Positions 1 through 8,861 of a DNA stretch of 64,000 bases are shown here, one piece after another (within the stretch, counting starts at the first letter, position 1; every line of letters begins with the position of its first letter). Both the position numbers and the translations under genes were made by a program. The stretch comes from UBA1479 sp038109305 (GTDB lineage: Bacteria; Pseudomonadota; Alphaproteobacteria; Rhodospirillales; Casp-alpha2), in the NCBI GenBank assembly GCA_038109305.1, contig JAYNIR010000012.1, positions 1 to 64,000 on the forward strand. Direction: 5' to 3'. The notes beneath the pieces were generated by a model. That model saw nothing but the letters and a program-made list of their open reading frames with translations, had not been told where the DNA came from and did not search any database.

Positions 1-13
1 CCATTGAAATAAT

Positions 14-90
14 TGGTAGCGGAGGAGGGACTCGAACCCCCGACACGCGGATTATGATTCCGCTGCTCTAACCAGCTGAGCTACTCCGCC
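14..90 (-). tRNA. tRNA-Met (anticodon CAT)
   Basis: The reverse complement folds into a complete 77-nt cloverleaf. A 7-bp acceptor stem starts GGCGGAG, the D-arm contains AGCTCAGCTGG, and a 5-bp anticodon stem encloses the loop ATCATAA, whose anticodon is CAT. The T-arm contains GGTTCGAGTCC and the 3' CCA is encoded. The acceptor starts G-G and the sequence resembles alphaproteobacterial elongator Met tRNA, so an initiator is unlikely. A lysidine-modified Ile2 tRNA also carries CAT and cannot be formally excluded. Confidence 0.95.
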
Positions 91-137
91 CCAAGGGCCG
101 CCCGCCACGGGTGCCGCGGCCGGCGATCAGAGGGGCG

Positions 138-166
138 GGTTTAAGGCTCGGGGTCGTGCCTGTCAA
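138..166 (-). promoter_or_regulatory. Sigma70-type promoter of the tRNA-Met gene
   Basis: On the minus strand a perfect -35 hexamer TTGACA (161-166) is followed by a 17-nt spacer and TAAACC (138-143) as the -10. It sits about 45 bp upstream of the tRNA 5' end, a usual distance for a tRNA promoter. Seen directly in sequence; activity is inferred. Confidence 0.6.
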
Positions 167-198
167 GGCGAACGTACGGCCCCGGCCAGCGGCCTGGA

Positions 199-372
199 TC
201 AGGCTGAACGCCAGCGCCAGACGCCTTTGGTCACGATCGGGCCGGAATCGGCAATCACCGCGTCCGTAAACGCGTTCAGCCGGTCGACCAGGACCTGTGG
301 AATGCTGAAATCCCCAAGAAACGGCCCGAGCGGTCGCTCTAGATGATAATCGATTTCCGTTTGCTGCGCCAT
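199..372 (-). CDS. Small hypothetical protein (57 aa)
   Basis: A short ORF starts with ATG and ends in TGA, encoding 57 residues beginning MAQQTEIDYH. Residues 20-40 resemble a folded domain start (GDFSIPQVLVDRLNAF), with sensible hydrophobic spacing and no long basic runs. I do not recognise a family. It could be a complete small protein or the amino end of a truncated larger one. It lies between the acuI-like gene and tRNA-Met on the same strand. No convincing Shine-Dalgarno sequence precedes it, so the call is tentative. Confidence 0.35.
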   Translation of the reverse strand: MAQQTEIDYHLERPLGPFLGDFSIPQVLVDRLNAFTDAVIADSGPIVTKGVWRWRSA

Positions 373-426
373 TCAAGCCATCCCGTCGCAGGGAATATTA
401 AACCGCCCGGCCGCCGTTCACCAGGA

Positions 427-1422
427 TCAGGCGTTGACGTCGATCACCGTGCGGCCGCGCACCTGGCCTTTCAAGATCTTGGTCGCTAGGTCCGGCAAGT
501 CGGCCAGCGCCGCCGTTTCGGTCATGGCGTCCAGTTTATCCATGGGCAGGTCCTTGGCGATCCGGTTCCAGGCGACGATGCGGCGTTCCTTCGAACAGGT
601 CGCGCTGTCGATGCCGCATAGGTTACAACCGCGAAGCAGGAAAGGCAGCACCGTGGTCTTAAGTTCCGGACTGGCCGCCAAGCCGACCGACGCGCAGGTC
701 GACCAGTAATATAGCGTCGCCAGAACCGTGTGCAGAGTCGTGCCGCCGACCGTATCAATGGCGCCGGACCACCTTTCGCGCCCCAAGGGGCCCTTCGGCG
801 CTTCTTCCAGTTCCGCCCGGTCGACAATGGTCACAGCACCCAGGTCTTTCAGATAGGCGTGGGATTCCTTGCGCCCGGTGGAAGCCGCGACCCGGTACCC
901 CAGATTCGCCAGGATGGCGACGGCGACGGAGCCGACACCGCCGGACCCACCAGTAACCAGCACTTCGCCTTCATGGTTTTTGTCGAGACCGTGTTCTTCC
1001 AGCGTCATGATCGCCAACATCGCCGTAAACCCGGCGGTGCCAAGCGCCATGGCACGCTTCAGGTCCAAACCCTTGGGCACCGGCACCAGCCAGTCGCACT
1101 TCACGCGGGCCTTTTGCGCATGGCCGCCCCACCATACTTCGCCGACGCGCCAGCCGGTCAGGATGACCTCGTCACCGGGCTTGTAATCGGGGGACGAACT
1201 TTCCTCGACCACGCCGGAAAAATCGATGCCCGGAATATGCGGATAATCTCGCACCAACCGGCCCTGGCCGTTGATGACCATGCCGTCCTTGTAATTGACG
1301 GTCGAATATTTGACGGCAACGGTGACATCGCCCTCGGGTAGTTTCGCGTCGTCGATGACCTGGATGGTGGAGGTGACCTTGCCGTCTTTTTCTTCCAACA
1401 GTAGTCCTTTAAACGTGGCCAT
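427..1422 (-). CDS. acuI: Acryloyl-CoA reductase / YhdH-family NADPH quinone oxidoreductase
   Basis: A 331-aa medium-chain dehydrogenase/reductase of the AcuI/YhdH family. It opens with MATFKGLLLEEKDGKV, carries the early family segment VNYKDGM (~42-48) and PGIDFSG (~64-70), and has the nucleotide-binding VTGGSGGVG (~156-164) that binds NADPH. Family members reduce acryloyl-CoA to propionyl-CoA, a step of DMSP/3-hydroxypropionate metabolism, and similar enones. The ORF can be extended 43 codons upstream, but that stretch is Pro/Arg-rich and unlike the family, and an AGGGAG sequence precedes ATG 1422, so that start is preferred. No DMSP lyase gene is nearby; the substrate is inferred from the family. 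Confidence 0.85.
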   Translation of the reverse strand: MATFKGLLLEEKDGKVTSTIQVIDDAKLPEGDVTVAVKYSTVNYKDGMVINGQGRLVRDYPHIPGIDFSGVVEESSSPDYKPGDEVILTGWRVGEVWWGGHAQKARVKCDWLVPVPKGLDLKRAMALGTAGFTAMLAIMTLEEHGLDKNHEGEVLVTGGSGGVGSVAVAILANLGYRVAASTGRKESHAYLKDLGAVTIVDRAELEEAPKGPLGRERWSGAIDTVGGTTLHTVLATLYYWSTCASVGLAASPELKTTVLPFLLRGCNLCGIDSATCSKERRIVAWNRIAKDLPMDKLDAMTETAALADLPDLATKILKGQVRGRTVIDVNA

Positions 1423-1514
1423 GACTTGGGGGCTCCCTGGTCTTGAGATTGTGCGGTTGCTAACAGATGTAAAGAAGCCCGCCGGGCGGGTCAACGGCGG
1501 GACCACCGGGCGGC

Positions 1515-2036
1515 CTAGCAGGCTGAATACAGCCCGCCGGGCATGCGGCACCCCGTGGTTCCGTAATCGTAATCCCGGACCACCCAGTGGGCGCCGCCGT
1601 GAACGATCGACTTTTCATACCCCGACCGGTCGTCATAGTCCGTCGCCCGGTGCGGTCGATCGACTTTCTGCACGGCCAATGCCCGGTCCATCTCGTCCTG
1701 ACGAAAGCGACCGAACCGATCATAACACGTCCGGATATCCAGGTAGCGCTCTATGTCGATCTTGACCATCGAAACCACGCCGTCGTTGGGGCCGGGTCGG
1801 TTCAGGAGCTGGGCTTGCTCCAAACAGGCCTGGAGCGTTTGCGGCGCGCCGTAAAACGTCTCGAAATTCACACGCCGACGTTCATTGGGGCTCAGATACT
1901 TTTCTTGCGAAATCTTCTTTTCGAGCGGCGGTGCGACAGGCGGTTCCATGCTTATTGCAGACAACAGCCCGCCGCCGTCGCTTGAACAAGCCGCAACCGC
2001 GAAGCATACCAAAGCAATAGAAACGATCTTACGAAT
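1515..2036 (-). CDS. Putative lipoprotein of unknown function
   Basis: About 173 aa. The N-terminus is a bacterial lipoprotein signal: a basic start (IRKI), a short hydrophobic stretch and the lipobox VAAC followed by SSDGGG. The mature part is hydrophilic and has paired Cys residues (CLEQ, TCYDR, GCRMP); I do not recognise a domain. No ATG, GTG or TTG gives a charged n-region. The first conventional codon, TTG at 2012, starts in mid-signal, whereas an ATT at 2034-2036 lies 9 nt behind GGGGAG and gives a perfect signal peptide. The rare ATT start is therefore proposed, though a sequence error upstream is also possible. Confidence 0.55.
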   Translation of the reverse strand: MRKIVSIALVCFAVAACSSDGGGLLSAISMEPPVAPPLEKKISQEKYLSPNERRRVNFETFYGAPQTLQACLEQAQLLNRPGPNDGVVSMVKIDIERYLDIRTCYDRFGRFRQDEMDRALAVQKVDRPHRATDYDDRSGYEKSIVHGGAHWVVRDYDYGTTGCRMPGGLYSAC

Positions 2037-2093
2037 TCTAGCTCCCCGCCCTAACGCTGAACAGACTAGGCGAACTCGGCGGATTGCACAACT

Positions 2094-3134
2094 TTACGCG
2101 CGCAATCTCCATCGGACCGTCTCCCCGCCCAAAAACGGCTTCACCGTATCCTTTGAGCCTGGGACGCCGATGGCGTCGGGCACGGCCCAAGCCTCGCGCG
2201 TCAGGGTCACGGTCGCATCGTTGGGCGCGAGGCCGTAAAACGCCGGGCCGTTCAGCGACGCGAAGGGTTCCAGTTGATCAAGCGCATCTTCTTCGTCAAA
2301 CACCTGGGCGTAGACCTCAATTGCCGCGAGAGCGGAAAAAATACCGGCGCAGCCGCAGGCGGCCTCTTTCGCATGCACCGCGTGCGGCGCTGTGTCGGTG
2401 CCCAAAAAGAATTTGGCGTTGCCCGAAACCGCCGCCTTCCGTAACGCCAGCCGATGACGTTCGCGTTTGGCCACGGGCAGGCAGTACATATGCGGGCGGA
2501 TGCCGCCTTTAAAAATGTCGTTCCGGTTGATGACTAGATGGTGCGCGGTGATCGTCGCCGCGATGGTCGGCCCCGCTCCCTGCACATAACCCGCCGCGTC
2601 CGCCGTGGTGATGTGTTCGAACACGAGTTTCAAGCCGGGCAGCCGGTCGACGAGCGGAATCAGGACCTTTTCGATGAACACGGCTTCCCGGTCGAAGATA
2701 TCGACCGCAGAATCCGTGACCTCGCCGTGCACCAGAAGCGGCATGCCGATTTCGGCCATTTTCTCCAACGCAGGCATCGTCTTTTCGATGTCGGTCACAC
2801 CCGAGGCCGAATTGGTCGTGGCCCCCGCCGGATAAAGCTTAACCGCTGCCAAGACGCCGTCCTTGAACCCGGCGGCCAGATCGGCCGCATTCGTGTCGTC
2901 AGTCAGGTACGCCGTCATAAGGGGCGTGAAGTCGACACCGGCGGGCACGGCGGCAAGGATACGGTCGCGATATTTAGCCGCCAGCTTCGCCGTGGTCACC
3001 GGCGGCACCAGGTTCGGCATGACGATGGCGCGGCCCATCTGCCGCGCGGTCAGCGGCACGACGGCAGCCATCATGGCGCCATCGCGGAAATGCACGTGCC
3101 AGTCGTCGGGCCGGCGAATAGTGAGGGTGTTCAT
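2094..3134 (-). CDS. pyrC: Dihydroorotase (class II, PyrC)
   Basis: 346 aa, the usual length for class II dihydroorotase, which cyclises N-carbamoyl-aspartate to dihydroorotate in pyrimidine biosynthesis. The binuclear zinc site is visible: DWHVHFRDG near the N-terminus supplies two His, AVKLYPAG carries the Lys that is carboxylated in the family, and VHGE and FEHITT supply further His. GTDTAPH holds the catalytic Asp. The ATG directly abuts the stop codon of the upstream asnB gene, so the two are probably co-transcribed. Confidence 0.95.
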   Translation of the reverse strand: MNTLTIRRPDDWHVHFRDGAMMAAVVPLTARQMGRAIVMPNLVPPVTTAKLAAKYRDRILAAVPAGVDFTPLMTAYLTDDTNAADLAAGFKDGVLAAVKLYPAGATTNSASGVTDIEKTMPALEKMAEIGMPLLVHGEVTDSAVDIFDREAVFIEKVLIPLVDRLPGLKLVFEHITTADAAGYVQGAGPTIAATITAHHLVINRNDIFKGGIRPHMYCLPVAKRERHRLALRKAAVSGNAKFFLGTDTAPHAVHAKEAACGCAGIFSALAAIEVYAQVFDEEDALDQLEPFASLNGPAFYGLAPNDATVTLTREAWAVPDAIGVPGSKDTVKPFLGGETVRWRLRA

Positions 3135-4913
3135 CTAAACGCCTTCCCCCAACACATCCATGACACTACCTTCAGCCTTGGCGCCGACGATGTGTTGCTG
3201 GTGCCAGCAGGCATAGAACAAGAGCGTCCAGGCGGCCTGTCCGGCGCGCTTGCCGGGATCGCGGAACAAGGCGGTGACGCGATCCGGATGGCAGGCTTCG
3301 GCGACACCCGCCTGCGCCGCGACTAGCGGGCCGAGCCGGCGGCCGTCGGCGGCGATCCATTCACCCACCGGCACCGTGAACCCTCGCTTGCGGGCAAACG
3401 GGCGGCATTGCGGCAGGACCTTGTCGAGCCACGCGCGAACCAGCCACTTACCGCGCCCGCGCTTGATTTTCAAGTTATCGGCAAGGCCGAACCCGAACGC
3501 CGCCAGCCGGTCGTCCAGGAACGGCACCCGGCCTTCGACGCCGTGCGCCATAAGGCATCGGTCGAGTTTGGCCAGCAGGTCGTTGGGTAGCCAGTCGGTC
3601 ATGTCTTCCGCCTGCACCCATTGCAGCGCGGACCATTTCGGGTTGGCTGTCGCCGCCCGTGCCGCCTCGATCCCTTCGCGCCATTGGGCCGATGTATCGC
3701 GCAGCAACCCGAGCCCCTGCATCATGCCTTGTTCGCGCATGGCGCGGCCACCGAACAGGCGCGGCCGGACGGCGCGGCGATAGCGACCATACCCGGCGAA
3801 GACTTCGTCCCCGCCCTCACCCGACAAGATGACCTTCAATCCATGGTCCCTGGCCGTCGCCGCCAGCTTGTAAGTTGGCAGCACGGCGTAATCCGCCGCC
3901 GGGTCGTCCATGACCGCGGCGATTTCGGGTAGCAGCCGCCAGAAATCGTCGGCGCCGAATTCGACGTCGATGTGCTCGGCGCCCACCCATCCCGCAAGAT
4001 CGCGGGCTAGCGCCCGTTCGTCGTGCACGCCGGTGCCGCTGAACCCGGCTGTAAACGCCTTGACCGGCTGTTCGTTCAGCCGGGCCATCATGGCTAGCAA
4101 CGCCGTGGAATCGATGCCGCCGGAAAAGAACATGCCGTAAGGCACGTCGGATCGCTGATGCACGCCGACCACGTCGTCCAATACCCCGTCGAACTGTTCC
4201 AGCGCTTCGGTTTTACCCAGGCGGTACGGCGGCCCCAGGTCGAGAACGTGGCGGCGATTGTGGCCGATCACGCGCCCGCCTTCGATCACCAACGTTTCAC
4301 CGGGCAGCACGCGCTCGATCCCGGTGAACGGCGTTCGCCGGCCGGATGAAAACTGAACCTGAAACACCTCATCCCGCGCCCGCGCGTCGACCCGAGGTTC
4401 GATCAGTCCGGCGCGGATCAGCGCCTGAGGCTCGGACGCGAAGGCGAAATACTTGCCCGTCTGAATGTAATACAGCGGCTTGATGCCGATCGGATCGCGG
4501 GCCAGAACCAATCTGTTCTGCTTCATATCGTGGATGGCGATGGCGTACATGCCGCGCAGCCGTTCGGTGAACGCCAGCCCTTCGCGCAGATATAGCTGCA
4601 ACGGCGCCTCGCAGTCGGATTTGGTCTGGTACGGCGCCCGGCCCATGTCGAGCCGGATTTCGACGTAGTTATAGATTTCGCCGTTGGCGACCAGCGCCGC
4701 CTTGCCGCCGCCCGGCCCTTCGGCGATAAACGGCTGATCCCCGGTCTGCAGGTCGATGATGGCTAGCCGGGTCTGCACCATGCCGACGGCGCCCGATGCG
4801 TGCCGGCCCGTGCCGTCCGGGCCGCGGTGAACCAGCGCCTGGGCAAACCGGTCGAGGACCGCGCCTTCCGGCGGCGATCCGTCCCTGGTCATGATCCCGG
4901 CAATGCCACACAT
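3135..4913 (-). CDS. asnB: Asparagine synthase, glutamine-hydrolysing
   Basis: 592 aa with both domains of AsnB. The N-terminal class II amidotransferase has Cys2 (MCGIAGI) as nucleophile, the HRGPDG loop (29-34) and NGEIYNY (77-83). The C-terminal ATP-pyrophosphatase domain has the PP-loop SGGIDST (264-270) and SGEGGDE further on. It makes asparagine from aspartate, glutamine and ATP. The gene lies between glycosyltransferases and pyrC on the same strand. AsnB paralogues in glycan clusters sometimes amidate sugars or peptides, so a glycan-modifying role is possible, but nothing in the sequence distinguishes it from a housekeeping AsnB. Confidence 0.92.
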   Translation of the reverse strand: MCGIAGIMTRDGSPPEGAVLDRFAQALVHRGPDGTGRHASGAVGMVQTRLAIIDLQTGDQPFIAEGPGGGKAALVANGEIYNYVEIRLDMGRAPYQTKSDCEAPLQLYLREGLAFTERLRGMYAIAIHDMKQNRLVLARDPIGIKPLYYIQTGKYFAFASEPQALIRAGLIEPRVDARARDEVFQVQFSSGRRTPFTGIERVLPGETLVIEGGRVIGHNRRHVLDLGPPYRLGKTEALEQFDGVLDDVVGVHQRSDVPYGMFFSGGIDSTALLAMMARLNEQPVKAFTAGFSGTGVHDERALARDLAGWVGAEHIDVEFGADDFWRLLPEIAAVMDDPAADYAVLPTYKLAATARDHGLKVILSGEGGDEVFAGYGRYRRAVRPRLFGGRAMREQGMMQGLGLLRDTSAQWREGIEAARAATANPKWSALQWVQAEDMTDWLPNDLLAKLDRCLMAHGVEGRVPFLDDRLAAFGFGLADNLKIKRGRGKWLVRAWLDKVLPQCRPFARKRGFTVPVGEWIAADGRRLGPLVAAQAGVAEACHPDRVTALFRDPGKRAGQAAWTLLFYACWHQQHIVGAKAEGSVMDVLGEGV

Positions 4914-4952
4914 GAATCTATTCTATCAGAGACTCTACGAAGATTCCGCCCG

Positions 4953-5975
4953 CTACATCGTCACGGACTGGAAAAAATCCAGATAGCGTTTCACGACCTG
5001 CGCCTCGGTGAAGCGTTCTTGGTACACCTCGAACCCGCGCACGGCGATGTGTTCCGCCAAATCCGGATCATTGATCACACCGCGGATGGCGCAGGCCAGT
5101 GCATCCGGGTCGTCGACCGGCACCAGAACGCCTGAGTCCATATGTTCGATCAGCGTACCCGGCCCCATGCTGTCGGCGGCGATCACCGGCCGCGCCTGGG
5201 CCCAGGCCTCGATCACCACGTTGCCGAGCGGTTCATGCCGGGACGGACAGACGAACAAGTCAGACGCGGCGAACAGCGCCGGCGTGTCCTCGCGCCAGCC
5301 GAGGAAACGAACGCGCGGCTTGATGCCGAGTTCTTCCGCCAGTTTTTCCAATTCGGCGCGGAGCGGTCCTTCGCCCGCCAACCATAAATACGTGAACGGC
5401 GCCCGGGCCATCGCGCGGAATAGCACGTCGAACCCTTTGTTTTCGTGCAGGCGGCCAAGCGCCAGGATCAGCACCGCGTTTTCCGGCGTATAGAGCGCCT
5501 TGCGGCTGACCGGCTGGGCGCGGTCCTCGGACACGAAGTTGGGCAGGTAATGCACCTTTTCCTGGGGCCAGCCGCCGCCGGTGATGTGGCGAACGATGTC
5601 TTCCGTGTTGGCGATTAGGTGGTCGCAGTTCCGGTAATATTTGAGATCGTAATACCCGCCCAGCCGGGCCACGTGGACGAAATCGCCCTTGGGGCAGAAT
5701 TTGGTCGCCCGGTTCATCCAGGTCATCACCACTTGCGGGGCGAACCGCTGGACGATGCCCTTGAGAACACCGCCGGTGCGGCGGTCGAGCATCCCGCCGA
5801 AGGGCAATTGCACCGGCTCGATCCCCGCATCGCGAAGCACCTGTGCACGGCCTGCGTGTTCGCGGATCACGACCTGCTGATCCAGCCCGGCGCGGTGCAA
5901 TGCCAGAACGAGACGCATGAAAAACGCCTCGGCCCCGCCGAATTCCGCTCCCGCCATGGACTGCAGAATTTTCAT
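4953..5975 (-). CDS. Glycosyltransferase family 4
   Basis: 340 aa with a GT-B fold layout. The N-terminal half starts MKILQSMAGAEFGGAEAFF, the glycine-rich acceptor loop seen in GT4 enzymes. The C-terminal half has LALGRLHENKGFDVL and the nucleotide-sugar motif SRHEPLGNVVIEAWA with its paired Glu. It ends in a typical helical tail. The ATG at 5975 overlaps the TGA of the preceding glycosyltransferase by 1 nt, which favours this start over one 7 codons upstream. It probably adds a sugar to LPS core or another surface glycan; donor and acceptor cannot be read from the sequence. Confidence 0.88.
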   Translation of the reverse strand: MKILQSMAGAEFGGAEAFFMRLVLALHRAGLDQQVVIREHAGRAQVLRDAGIEPVQLPFGGMLDRRTGGVLKGIVQRFAPQVVMTWMNRATKFCPKGDFVHVARLGGYYDLKYYRNCDHLIANTEDIVRHITGGGWPQEKVHYLPNFVSEDRAQPVSRKALYTPENAVLILALGRLHENKGFDVLFRAMARAPFTYLWLAGEGPLRAELEKLAEELGIKPRVRFLGWREDTPALFAASDLFVCPSRHEPLGNVVIEAWAQARPVIAADSMGPGTLIEHMDSGVLVPVDDPDALACAIRGVINDPDLAEHIAVRGFEVYQERFTEAQVVKRYLDFFQSVTM

Positions 5976-7009
5976 CAGGGGATCAGCCTTTCCCATGTCG
6001 CCGCCGCATCGGCCCAGCGCCAGGACCGCTGCGTTTCAAGCGCCGCCAAATGCATCCGCTGCCACACTGTTTCGTCCGTCAACACGCGAACCGCATTTTC
6101 CGCGAAGGCGGCATCAGTCAAGGCAACCGCGCCGGTGCACCCATCCGCAACGCGTTCGGCCATGGATCCCAGATCGGTCACCACCGCCGGCACGCCCATG
6201 GCCTGCGCTTCGCCCACGGCATGGCAGAAAGTTTCATTGATGTCGCCGCGATAAAGCATGCATCTGGCCTGTCTGAATTCGTCGATAAGCTGCTGCTTGG
6301 GCACCGGCCCGCGCAAGCGGACCCCTTTTTCCGCCAACGCCTTGGCCTTGTCCAACACTTTCGCCATTTTCTGCGCCTTCCGGTCGCCGGCGCTGCCGTA
6401 AACGGCGGCGCCGGTAAACAGGTGCAATTCGCCGCCCGGCGCGCGGGGTTGAATGTCCCGCTCCCACCGTTCTAACAACCAGTCGAGCCCGCGCAGCGGG
6501 TTGGATGTAAAGACCGCACGGGGCCCGGGCACGTTGGTCGTGGGTTCGGCCTCGCAAAATGCATCCGGCAGACCGTAAGGGATCAGCACGCGTTCGCCAC
6601 CAGGCGCCCAGCCAGGCCATGTCGTCGCATGATAGTCGCCGATAAACACGATGGCCGACGCATGCCGCCACAACTTCGAGAGATAACGCCACTTCAACAT
6701 GTAGCCGCAGGGATTGTGGGTCCAGAACACAGTGCGCCCGGCCTCCGGCATCAGTGGCAGCACCCGGTCGCTCCGGTTGGCGATGTAAAGATCGGCCTTA
6801 TCCGGCACGCCGTCCTTCAAGGGCCGCCATTGAACCCCATTGTGATCCGTCGCCGCCCTGCAGTTGTTATGGACAGACACCGCATGACCGCGGGCGGCCA
6901 GGGTTTCCATCAACGAAACGAGCGAACTTTCCGCCCCGCCCAGCGGGCTTTCGTCCAGCGTGCGGCCGTCGAATTCAATGCCGTCGTCGGCAAGGACGAT
7001 GCGCGCCAT
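5975..7009 (-). CDS. Glycosyltransferase family 4
   Basis: 344 aa, GT-B type. The N-terminus MARIVLADDGIEFDGR leads into SPLGGAESSLVSLMETLAARGH, the acceptor-side glycine-rich loop. The C-terminal donor domain shows VFTSNPLRGLDWLLE and RGDINETFCHAVGEAQAMG, matching the GT4 E(x7)E region. It is translationally coupled to the next GT4 (1-nt overlap), and its ATG directly follows the stop codon of the upstream GT2 gene. Probably cytoplasmic, acting on a lipid-linked or LPS-core acceptor. Confidence 0.85.
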   Translation of the reverse strand: MARIVLADDGIEFDGRTLDESPLGGAESSLVSLMETLAARGHAVSVHNNCRAATDHNGVQWRPLKDGVPDKADLYIANRSDRVLPLMPEAGRTVFWTHNPCGYMLKWRYLSKLWRHASAIVFIGDYHATTWPGWAPGGERVLIPYGLPDAFCEAEPTTNVPGPRAVFTSNPLRGLDWLLERWERDIQPRAPGGELHLFTGAAVYGSAGDRKAQKMAKVLDKAKALAEKGVRLRGPVPKQQLIDEFRQARCMLYRGDINETFCHAVGEAQAMGVPAVVTDLGSMAERVADGCTGAVALTDAAFAENAVRVLTDETVWQRMHLAALETQRSWRWADAAATWERLIP

Positions 7010-7774
7010 TCAATCGTCCTCCAATTTCGCCTTCAGGTGCGATATCAGCGGGTAGAGCCCGGCGCACAGCGCGATCAAAAAACCGTAGCCGCCTTCGCGG
7101 TAGCCTTTGCGCGCGACGTAGCATTTGAAAAACCGGGTGAACAGCCGCCGCAGGTTGTTGGCGAAGGACCCGGCCTGCCCGCTTTCGCGCAGATCCTTCG
7201 CCCGCGCGGTGGTGTAATTATCAAGCCGTCGTAGCATGTCCGAAATATTCCGGTCAACGTAATGGTCCAGGCGGTTCTGCAACTGCGGGCCCTTATGCCC
7301 CGACCATTGGAGCGACGGATGCACACGCTGCATGCCCCAGCGCTTGACGCCTTTTTTGAACAGCCCCGGATAGGCAGCCTTGCCGAAACTCGCCCCCCAC
7401 CCCCAGCGCACTAGCCGGTCGCCGATGTAATTGTCGACCAGGATTTCGTGCCAGTCATAAGGCGTCGTTTGGATGAGTGCGCGAATTTCCTGGGCCAACG
7501 CATCCGGCACCCGTTCGTCTGCGTCAACTTCCAGTATCCAGTCGCCTGAACAGGCGTCGATCCCGGCGTTCCGCCGTTCGCCTTCGATGGCCCAGGCGCC
7601 GGAAACAACCTTGTCCGTATACTTGCGGGCGATGGCCTCGGACCCATCGGTGCATTTGTCTAACAGCACGACCAGTTCATCGCCGAAGCCGAGCGTCTTC
7701 AGGCAGGCATCCAACTGCGCCTCTTCGTTGTGGACGCTGATGACGATGAAAAGTTTGGGCTGGGTCGCGGTCAT
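7010..7774 (-). CDS. Glycosyltransferase family 2 (WaaE/KdtX-like)
   Basis: 254 aa with a GT-A fold. The N-terminus LFIVISVHNEEAQLDACL, then DELVVLLDKCTDGS and WILEVDADERVP (the DxD-type metal site), are hallmarks of the GT2 subgroup found in LPS-core loci. The C-terminal part has amphipathic segments (LRRLFTRFFKCYVARKGYREG) likely to associate with the inner membrane. The ATG at 7774 overlaps the TGA of the heptosyltransferase gene by 4 nt (ATGA), which fixes the start against one nine codons upstream. The sugar transferred is unknown. Confidence 0.85.
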   Translation of the reverse strand: MTATQPKLFIVISVHNEEAQLDACLKTLGFGDELVVLLDKCTDGSEAIARKYTDKVVSGAWAIEGERRNAGIDACSGDWILEVDADERVPDALAQEIRALIQTTPYDWHEILVDNYIGDRLVRWGWGASFGKAAYPGLFKKGVKRWGMQRVHPSLQWSGHKGPQLQNRLDHYVDRNISDMLRRLDNYTTARAKDLRESGQAGSFANNLRRLFTRFFKCYVARKGYREGGYGFLIALCAGLYPLISHLKAKLEDD

Positions 7775-8742
7775 TGCGCCGCCTCCGCCACTTCGGACCA
7801 AAGCGTCTCCGCCGCTGCCAGAACCTGATCGACGGTGAGGCTTTCCAGAAGCGACTGGTCCGTCGACCAGTCATAGCCCTTGGGATAGCTTTCCATGAAC
7901 CCCGTGCCGCGCACGATCCTGCAATGGCCGCCCCAGGGACCGTAGAGGCTATCCTGGGTCGGGCCGAACAGGCCCAAGGTCGGCACGCCGGCGGCGGCGG
8001 ACAGATGCATCAGACCGGAATCGTTGCCGATATAAAACGTCGCGCGTTCAAGGCAGGCATAAGCCTCCAGCAGGCTGACCTTGCCGACCAGGTCGATCAG
8101 TTGATCTTGCGGAATGCCGGCCAGCAAGCGTTCGACCGACGCCCGTTCATCGCCATGGCCGAACACGGCGACGGAGGCGCCTTGAAACGGGCCGCCCGCA
8201 GCGGTCAGGCGGCGGACGAGATCGAGAAACCGGTCCTCGGGCCAAGCCTTGCCCGCCCAGTTAGCGGTCGGCCCGACGGCGAGCACCGGCCCGCCGTCTC
8301 GGATCAGCGCTTCGGCGCGGGCCCGGTGATCGGGTCCTAGCCAGATTTTCGGCGTCGGCGGCGGCCCGTTGATGCCCATGACCTGGGCGTAACGCTCAAG
8401 CCGGTGACCCGTTCCCTTGCGGCCCATGCGGAACGACCGGCGGGCCGGGATCAGATACGTCATGGGCGTATTGCGCAAATCGACCAGGACGCCCCAGATC
8501 CGAAGGACGCAGGACGCCCACAATCCCAGCCAATGCAGTGAATAGGGTTTTTTATCGAGCACGATCAGCCGTTCCAGCCCCGGCACGCATTCGAACAGGG
8601 GTGCGGCCGCCCGCCCGCAGGCGATGGTGACGTGCGCGTCCGGCCGTTCGTCCAGAAGACGCCCGAGGATTCCCATGGAAAGCACCGCGTCACCGATGCG
8701 GGTGGCCGTCACGAAGAGGATGCGGTCTGCCATCGCTGCCAA
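7771..8742 (-). CDS. LPS heptosyltransferase family protein (GT9)
   Basis: About 323 aa. The opening ILFVTATRIGDAVLSMGIL is the GT9 start motif (xRxGDxxLxxP type). The C-terminal donor site has AVGPTANWAGKAWPEDRF and FYIGNDSGLMHLSAAAGVPTLGLFGPT, the classic ADP-heptose-binding region. GT9 enzymes build the inner core of LPS at the cytoplasmic face of the inner membrane. Two starts are possible: TTG 8742, with AGGAA 10 nt upstream, and ATG 8733, with no clear ribosome site. It is the first gene of the glycosyltransferase run and is divergent from ygfZ. Confidence 0.85.
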   Translation of the reverse strand: MAAMADRILFVTATRIGDAVLSMGILGRLLDERPDAHVTIACGRAAAPLFECVPGLERLIVLDKKPYSLHWLGLWASCVLRIWGVLVDLRNTPMTYLIPARRSFRMGRKGTGHRLERYAQVMGINGPPPTPKIWLGPDHRARAEALIRDGGPVLAVGPTANWAGKAWPEDRFLDLVRRLTAAGGPFQGASVAVFGHGDERASVERLLAGIPQDQLIDLVGKVSLLEAYACLERATFYIGNDSGLMHLSAAAGVPTLGLFGPTQDSLYGPWGGHCRIVRGTGFMESYPKGYDWSTDQSLLESLTVDQVLAAAETLWSEVAEAAQ

Positions 8743-8861
8743 CGCATTGAAATTCCTAGAATCGAACCCCGTTCTTATACGACCCGAACCCCCTGTTGCC
8801 TAGAGCGGCGGGCAATCCCATATTGAAGCTAATGAAGCCTCCACCGAAACGAGCCCGTTCA

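Noticed and set aside
14..90. CAT-anticodon tRNA as initiator tRNA-fMet
   Set aside because: Initiator tRNAs have an unpaired first base and three G-C pairs in the anticodon stem; this one has neither pattern.
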